From the NCBI GenBank assembly GCA_001953115.1, contig LSSL01001447.1, positions 2,192 through 15,632 on the forward strand: a stretch of DNA of 13,441 bases, read 5' to 3'. Shown here in pieces: positions 8,784 through 13,441 of this stretch. Position 1 is the first letter of the stretch. Each line of letters opens with the position of its first letter. The notes under the pieces were generated by a model. It saw only the letters and a program-made list of their open reading frames with translations. It made no database searches and had not been told where the DNA came from. The translations under genes and the position numbers were made by a program. This DNA is from Smittium mucronatum (lineage: Eukaryota; Kickxellomycota; Harpellomycetes; Harpellales; Legeriomycetaceae).

Positions 8784-11700
8784 ATGACTTTCGAAAACAA
8801 TGCCAGAATCTTAAAAAATGACGCACTTACTGATCCCGGTTCCGGTCCGTATAACGACCTCGATTTAATTTCAATCAACACTCTTAAAAAGATTTACAAT
8901 AAAAGAAAAGTCATGTCCACATCCAGATTCCGTTTTATTTACTCCAATATCTTCGCTAAACATCACCAAAGAATTCTCGAAAATTCCCTTTCAGTAAAGG
9001 AAATCCAATTTAACCTCACCCCAACTGGGTATACTAGTTCTCTAATCAAATTAGACAATGAGGTTTATATTTCCAACATTTTTCATTCCCCTGTCGTTAT
9101 ATGTGAGCCTATCCTCCATCTAAACTCTTCTCAATATTTCACCCAGTCTGAAGTTCCTGAAATTTCTCAAAAACTGCTCCAAATAGACGGCAAGAAATTC
9201 TCTTTGTTAAAAGCAACTACAAACAAATTTCATAACAGAACTTTCCATTTCGATTTCTCCCAGCAGAGAATTATATGGAACTCTAAAAAAAAGCATGTTA
9301 GTAGAGCAGGTACCGTCCTTGTTATTAATACGAAAATTTTAATTTCGTTCAGTTATTCACCTACCTTTCTACTATTTTTTTATCTTTATTAGTTGATCTG
9401 GAATCTGTTTATGAATTTCGTTTTGGTCAAAGCGCTTTTGACACTTTACGAACCCAAAACACTATGTCCACTGGGAAAAGAGAATTTTCAATCGTTCTGT
9501 TCTTTATACAAGGCTGTAATTTCAAAACTCTTACTTTATTTGCCTCAAATGTTGTTGATTTTAACGATTGGGTTTTTTCTCTAAAATTATACGCTTTAAA
9601 CAAGCATCCCGTTCGCTCTATCAATGATTTGAAGAGGTGGGAAGCTATTGTCAAAAAAAGACAAAAATGGGAACAAGAAATCCAAACAAAACAGGCCAGA
9701 CTCAATTTTCTTGTCAACAAGTACTCGCTTGATTCTTTTCCTCCTGATCCTAATTGCATTACTCCCTTATCCCAAAAAACCAATGTTTTCGAAAAAATTT
9801 CGATTTATGACAAGTTTGAATCTAATAAAACTTATTACACCTCCTTTTACAACATATTTTCCAACCAAAGGAAGAGCTGGGATGATCTAGTGTTTGGAAT
9901 GAAAAACCCTCTTTTATCTTTTATTTCTGAGGAATTAGAGTCTCATAAAATTCTTTTGTCCAATAATGGGATTATATTTCCTGACTTTAAAAAATTTATT
10001 CTAAATGTCCAAAAGGTATTGTAACCCTCTCCTCCTCTCCCCACTTTTTTTCATCATACTCAGTACATTGTTAATTTCTAAATTTTTAACTAATTAAATC
10101 GCCTAAATTCTATATTTATTTTGAATATAGGACAACCTTTCAACAGAGATAATTAGAGAGCTTTATAGATTTTATTCGAGTGAGCCTGAATTGATGACCG
10201 GAAAAGATTTTTTAAATTACTTTAGATCTTCCCAAAACAAAATATTTTACGAACCCGGTCCAGAAGATAAACCCATTAATATGGATAGACCACTTAATGA
10301 ATATTTCATTGCTTCATCTCACAATACGTATTTACTTGGTAGCCAAATAGTTGGCATTTCTTCGATAGAAGGGTATGTGAGAGCGCTCCTAAAAGGGTGT
10401 CGATGTATAGAAAGTAAATATTCTCTTTTTTATCTTTTCTTTCTATTTCATTCCATTTTTATATTATCGCTGATCTTTCAAGGCTTTTATTTTCATATAT
10501 ATATGTATATATATATATATAAATCTTTTTTTTCTAGTTGACTGTTGGGATGGTCCTCTGGGCGAACCAGTTGTATGTCACGGAAGAACACTGTAATAGC
10601 AACAAAATTCTATGAGTATGCCTTTTTTCCATGACTAAATTTTATTTTTTTTAAATCCAGCACTACAAGAGTTCCGTTTAAAGATGTTATTGAAAAGATA
10701 AAAAAGTACGCTTTCATAAAATCCCCATATCCGGTTATTTTGTCCTTGGAGGTACGCTGTGGAATACAGCAGCAGAAAAAAATGGCTCTTATATTGAAAC
10801 AAGTACTGAAAGATTCTTTGGTTATTGAGAGGATTGATTCCAAATACGACATACCTTCTCCAAACGAATTAAAAAATAGGTTCCTAGTGAAAACAAAGGT
10901 TTTTTTAGAGAACAATAAGGCATCGCAAACCCATAAATGCCATAATCAAAACAAAATTTGCCAAGATCTTTCTAACCTTGCAATTTATTTTAAAGCCATA
11001 CATTTTGAAGATTTTACACCAGGTAATTTTACCTTATACAATCACTATTTATTTAAATGAGTATAATATCAAATACGTCATTATTGTAACAATAGATTTA
11101 ATCAAGTCCGGATCGGTTGTATCAATTTCTGAAACCTCTGCTGAGCAGTTAATTGCTCGGAAAAGACAATTTTTAATCGACAGTACATGTGGAGGATTCG
11201 TTAGAGTGTACCCATCTTTTTCTCGGATTAATTCAACAAATTTCAATCCGGTGCCATTCTGGAATTGCGGGATTCAAATGGTTGCTTTAAATTACCAAAC
11301 ATACGATAAAAACATGCAAATACACGACGCTTTTTTTAATCAAGGTAATTGTACAGGGTATGTTTTGAAACCATCTGGTCTTAGGAACTCTTCGGATAAT
11401 CAGAATATTGAGGAAAAAGAAGATATGGTTTTGCGAAAAGCCAAATTTTCTCCTGAACCTCACCGAGATTTTAGCATGAAGCTACTGAGTGTATGTATGG
11501 GCAGAGATACAACATCAGTATTCGCGAATTTGGAGGTGAGGGTAGGAGTTGATTTGATTTTCGACTACAATGTAGAAAGGGGCGCAAGGATGCATTCATT
11601 CAATTCAGAAAACAGAAGTTCTCTTTACCATAATTACATGGAACCATCCCTATCTTCTGGATCACTTTTGGAAAAATCCATTTCGTTACCAAGCTCGACA

Positions 11701-12177
11701 CGGACGCAATCGATCGAAAAGAGCGGAAGCCGCAAATCACGAAACAATTCTACATTCTCATATTCTTCCACAGCGTATTCAGCGCTTCCAAAGAGAAGAT
11801 GGAGCTTGAAGCTGTTCAAGAGCAAGAAGGGATTCAATCCTTTGGTAAGTCCAGACGAACTGAACAGTTTGGGGATTTCTTCGGAAAAGAGGCACATAAC
11901 ATCGCCCTCAAACACAAACAGTAGCGGCGATGCATTCTGGAAACACGAAAGCTGGAAAGTATCAACACCTCATGACAGCGTGGTGATGCTGAAGTTCTGT
12001 ATTTATGTCAGCAATCGAGACAATATTCTAGGGAACGAATTCGCGTGTGCGTATGTGCCAGTTGGGCTGTTAAGGGAAGGATACCGGAACATAGACCTTT
12101 TTCCGTCGCAAGCACTAAAATCAATATCGAACATATCTCTGTATCCCTCAATCCTTGTACATATCCAGATGAAGTAG
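8784..12177 (+). CDS. PLC1: Phosphoinositide-specific phospholipase C (PLC-delta type), six exons
   Basis: This enzyme hydrolyses PI(4,5)P2 to IP3 and diacylglycerol at membranes. Exons are 8784-9309, 9393-10015, 10131-10413, 10538-10592, 10661-11022 and 11096-12177, joining in phase to 976 residues. The N-terminal ~125 residues are unrecognised. A PH domain follows (about 128-245: RIIWNSKKK, Trp235), then a degenerate EF-hand region (about 255-430) without an obvious Ca-binding loop. The X box (about 434-575) holds His447, Asn448, Glu477, Asp479, His492 and Glu526. These equal PLC-delta1 H311, N312, E341, D343, H356 and E390 with a constant offset of 136, so there are no gaps. Lys573 and Lys575 are the ligand lysines. 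The X-Y linker is only about 20 residues. The Y box (about 597-710) keeps Ser626, Arg653 and Tyr655. The C2 domain (about 742-976) is split by a Ser/Arg-rich insert (about 775-895). ATG 8784 is the first in frame after the stop at 8760. The exon 1/2 donor is ambiguous (GTACCG at 9310 or GTAGAG at 9301; both keep frame). Arg528 replaces the His usual in the ENHC/EVHC motif. Confidence 0.95.
9310..9392 (+). other. PLC intron 1 (83 nt)
   Basis: Donor GTACCG and acceptor TATTAG interrupt the PH domain after codon base 1. A donor nine bases earlier (GTAGAG, 9301) is equally in phase; it would remove Ser-Arg-Ala and make the junction residue Ile instead of Val. Protein similarity does not clearly separate the two. 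Confidence 0.8.
10016..10130 (+). other. PLC intron 2 (115 nt)
   Basis: Donor GTATTG, acceptor AATATAG, phase 0. A branch-point-like TTAACTAAT lies about 45 nt before the acceptor. Splicing restores the EF-hand-region helix preceding the X box. Confidence 0.85.
10414..10537 (+). other. PLC intron 3 (124 nt) with AT microsatellite
   Basis: Donor GTAAAT, acceptor TTTCTAG. It splits the codon for Ile478 inside the catalytic CIEIDCWDG motif, so the boundary is fixed by protein conservation. The intron carries an alternating AT run at about 10497-10521. Confidence 0.93.
10593..10660 (+). other. PLC intron 4 (68 nt)
   Basis: Donor GTAATA, acceptor ATCCAG, phase 2, with the branch-like TGACTAAAT. 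It lies just after the catalytic VCHGRT motif and defines a 55-nt exon 4. The conserved continuation [18 protein letters not shown] confirms the junction. Confidence 0.93.
11023..11095 (+). other. PLC intron 5 (73 nt)
   Basis: Donor GTAATT, acceptor CAATAG, phase 1. It lies in the Y box just after AIHFEDFTP. It is the only acceptor nearby giving the right phase, and it leads to [13 protein letters not shown]. Confidence 0.85.
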
Positions 12178-12347
12178 CTGGTAAAAAAAAGATCGGCTAA
12201 TATCCCAAGTATCAACCATCTTAGTTTCCCAAAAAAAAAGGAAAAAAATTTGTAAATTCAACATTTAAAAAATAAGAAAAAAAATGTAAATATATTAAAT
12301 CGAAAATTTTTTTTATAAGATAAAAAAAACTTTATAGATATGTCTTT

Positions 12348-12353
12348 AATAAA
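12348..12353 (+). terminator. Candidate poly(A) signal for PLC
   Basis: An AATAAA hexamer lies about 170 nt past the phospholipase stop, followed by a T-rich stretch. The hexamer is common by chance in such AT-rich DNA, so this is tentative. Confidence 0.4.
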
Positions 12354-12398
12354 CTAATGTAATTTGTAACAGGATATAAATATGAAAGGATTTTGTTT

Positions 12399-12404
12399 TT
12401 TATT
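12399..12404 (-). terminator. Candidate poly(A) signal for the minus-strand gene
   Basis: AATAAA on the minus strand, about 180 nt past the stop at 12583. Together with the plus-strand hexamer it would leave about 45 bp between the two convergent signals. Chance occurrence is quite possible. Confidence 0.35.
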
Positions 12405-12582
12405 TAGTTTTTTTTTCACAGAGCCAAAAAAAAGGGGTGTGTAGTAGGAGTGAGAGTATGAATAAAAGTGAAGAGTACAATTACAGAAATAATAGAGGTT
12501 GAGAAAAAAAGAAGGAAATAACTTAAAACTATCAACCATAGAAACAAGAGTTGGGAAGAACTAAGGTGGAATGGATTTTGCT

Positions 12583-13334
12583 TCATGAATTCCGGTGAGA
12601 CTTTATTTGGGGAATCTGGATATCGGGAGGAACCCAGACTTTATGGCGAGGTTTTGGCCCATCCTTTCGAGCCTAAGCATAGCAAAATAATAGTTAGAGA
12701 AAATGAATCATATTCATGCATACAAATATATGCATCAAACCATAGTATGGAGAACGCGCTGGAAAGTTCCGATACTTGTATTTGTTTGGTATATTGCTTC
12801 GAGCGAAGCAGTAAGGGCTTCGAGGCCAGCGAGGTTGGATTCCTCAATGGCGAGGATTCGCTCGAAATCGTCGATTTTGGCGAAGGCACGGTCTAAATCC
12901 AAAGTTTGCTGTTGGATATGGACGAGATTAAAGATTTTGTTAGAATTTACAGAATCTTCGCACTATTTTTTTATTAATGTTTAAATGGTCAAAGTATTTT
13001 TTTTAAAAAAAAAAAATTAGACGGGGGTGAAGAGGGAGAGGGAGAGGGAGAGAGGGAGAGATTACGCGTTCTATTCGGTCAGAGATTTGGAGATTTTTTT
13101 CCTTGAAGGAATCGAGACCGATAATGTCTATATAAAGGACATTAAATTTTTGATATATTGCAGAGTCGAGCAGTGGGCGGGAGTGGAGTTTATAAAGTGG
13201 GCAGGGTTAAAATAAAAAAGAATGGAGAAAAAAATGGGGGAGTGGGGGGGGGGGATGTAACCAAATAGTACCTTTAGCATTATTAAATGAGTAGTCTAGA
13301 ATCGTGTCTTTTAATTCTTTGTCTAAACCGAAAC
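12583..13334 (-). CDS. BLOC1S4/cappuccino-like coiled-coil protein, 5'-partial, four exons visible
   Basis: Four minus-strand exons join in phase: 13334-13272, 13127-13066, 12962-12741 and 12672-12583 (437 nt, about 145 residues plus stop). None has an in-frame ATG start, so simple ORF calling misses the gene. Exon products are FGLDKELKDTILDYSFNNAK, then DIIGLDSFKEKNLQISDRIE, then a helical exon with LDLDRAFAKIDDFERILA, LEALTASLEAIY and IGTFQRVLHTM, then a Pro/basic tail (ARKDGPKPRHKVWVPPD). From memory, BLOC1S4 proteins (yeast Cnl1) end with a helix of Ile-Asp-x-x-Glu pattern, a Glu-rich coiled coil, then GTFxR and LLHTM and a Pro-containing tail, which this matches. BLOC-1 is a cytosolic complex acting in endosome-to-lysosome sorting. 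The 5' end lies upstream of 13334, probably outside the window. The last junction uses a weak GTTTGA donor; without it the protein ends one residue later (LHTMV). I am fairly sure the region codes and less sure of the family. Confidence 0.6.
12673..12740 (-). other. Last intron of the BLOC1S4-like gene (68 nt)
   Basis: Donor GTTTGA (weak), branch-like CTCTAACTATT about 20 nt before the acceptor GCTTAG, phase 0. The in-frame TGA lies inside the donor, so retention would truncate the protein immediately. Confidence 0.55.
12963..13065 (-). other. Intron of the BLOC1S4-like gene (103 nt) with CT-rich tract
   Basis: Donor GTAATC, acceptor AAATAG, phase 0. On the minus strand it opens with a CCCTCT-type polypyrimidine repeat (13030-13060, GA-rich on plus), followed by T and A homopolymers. 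Confidence 0.6.
13128..13271 (-). other. Intron of the BLOC1S4-like gene (144 nt) with poly-C run
   Basis: Donor GTACTA, acceptor TATATAG. It splits an Asp codon (G from the upstream exon, AC from the downstream). It holds a run of 11 C on the minus strand (13244-13254) and a branch-like TTTTAAC. Confidence 0.6.
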
Positions 13335-13441
13335 CTAAAAATTATATACAAAGCTAAAATTTTTAAAACGCAAAGAATAATTCCGGGAAAAAAAATTGGG
13401 AAGCAGAAAAGTGAAAATGAAAAAGATTAAAAGATGGGGGG
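13335..13441 (-). other. Probable intron upstream of the first visible exon
   Basis: On the minus strand this ends in TATATAATTTTTAG directly before the exon at 13334. It contains no ATG or convincing coding segment, so it is best read as the 3' part of an intron whose donor is outside the window. Confidence 0.4.

Larger units (their letters stand above)
12178..12582. other. Convergent 3' ends: intergenic/UTR region
   Basis: AT-rich DNA between the stop of the plus-strand phospholipase gene and the stop of the minus-strand gene. It holds one AATAAA on each strand and no supported coding sequence. The minus-strand open frame at 12354-12539 is low complexity and unrecognised. Confidence 0.7.

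Noticed and set aside
9427..9890. Extra ORFs within PLC exon 2 on both strands
   Set aside because: They are shadows in other frames of an exon whose PH-domain reading is continuous and in phase with its neighbours.
12585..12984. Plus-strand ORFs of 103 and 93 codons
   Set aside because: They overlie the minus-strand exons. The minus strand gives in-phase GT-AG joined exons with a recognisable C-terminal motif, while the plus frames show no family motif. They are best explained as antisense shadows of coding DNA.
13027..13215. Plus-strand 62-codon ORF starting with alternating Arg-Glu
   Set aside because: The Arg-Glu run is simply the GA repeat translated, and the rest lies opposite introns and an exon of the minus-strand gene.

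Overview
This window looks like AT-rich nuclear DNA from a eukaryote, most likely an early-diverging fungus. An AT-rich fungus of the Harpellales/Kickxellomycotina type is my guess; nothing in the window fixes the lineage. Supporting points are two genes split by short GT-AG introns (68-144 nt), standard stop codons, very AT-rich noncoding DNA with many homopolymer runs, and a phosphoinositide phospholipase C of fungal/PLC-delta layout. I see no tRNA, rRNA, snRNA, CRISPR array or bacterial-type operon.

Layout: (1) 1-2007 is AT-rich DNA with no supported gene. (2) 2008-3331, minus strand, is a decayed PIF/Harbinger-type (DDE_Tnp_4-like) transposase. It can be followed from N- to C-terminus through about four frameshifts and four in-frame stops. 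(3) 3332-4408 is noncoding, with an 11-bp tandem repeat and a small palindrome. (4) 4409-5677 is a non-autonomous DNA transposon. Its terminal inverted repeats are about 98% identical apart from copy number: each carries 42-bp iterons, four on the left and two on the right, so the arms are 266 and 182 bp. Its outer ends are compatible with a TA target-site duplication. (5) 5678-8716 is about 3 kb without a recognisable gene, of somewhat higher complexity. (6) 8784-12177, plus strand, is a six-exon gene for a 976-residue PI-specific phospholipase C (PH, degenerate EF-hand region, X, Y, C2). All catalytic residues I could check are present, the X-Y linker is very short, and the C2 domain carries a long Ser-rich insertion. 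A 17-codon uORF precedes it. (7) 12583-13334, minus strand, is the 3' part of a multi-exon gene with no in-frame ATG in its visible exons. Four exons join in phase to give about 145 residues of coiled-coil protein, and its C-terminal part resembles BLOC1S4/cappuccino. The 5' end lies beyond the window.

The PLC and BLOC1S4-like genes converge, and their candidate poly(A) signals lie about 45 bp apart. The two genes have no obvious shared pathway: PLC makes IP3 and diacylglycerol at membranes, while BLOC-1 acts in endosomal sorting. The left half is a transposon-rich intergenic region. All family assignments are from memory of the families, without database searches.
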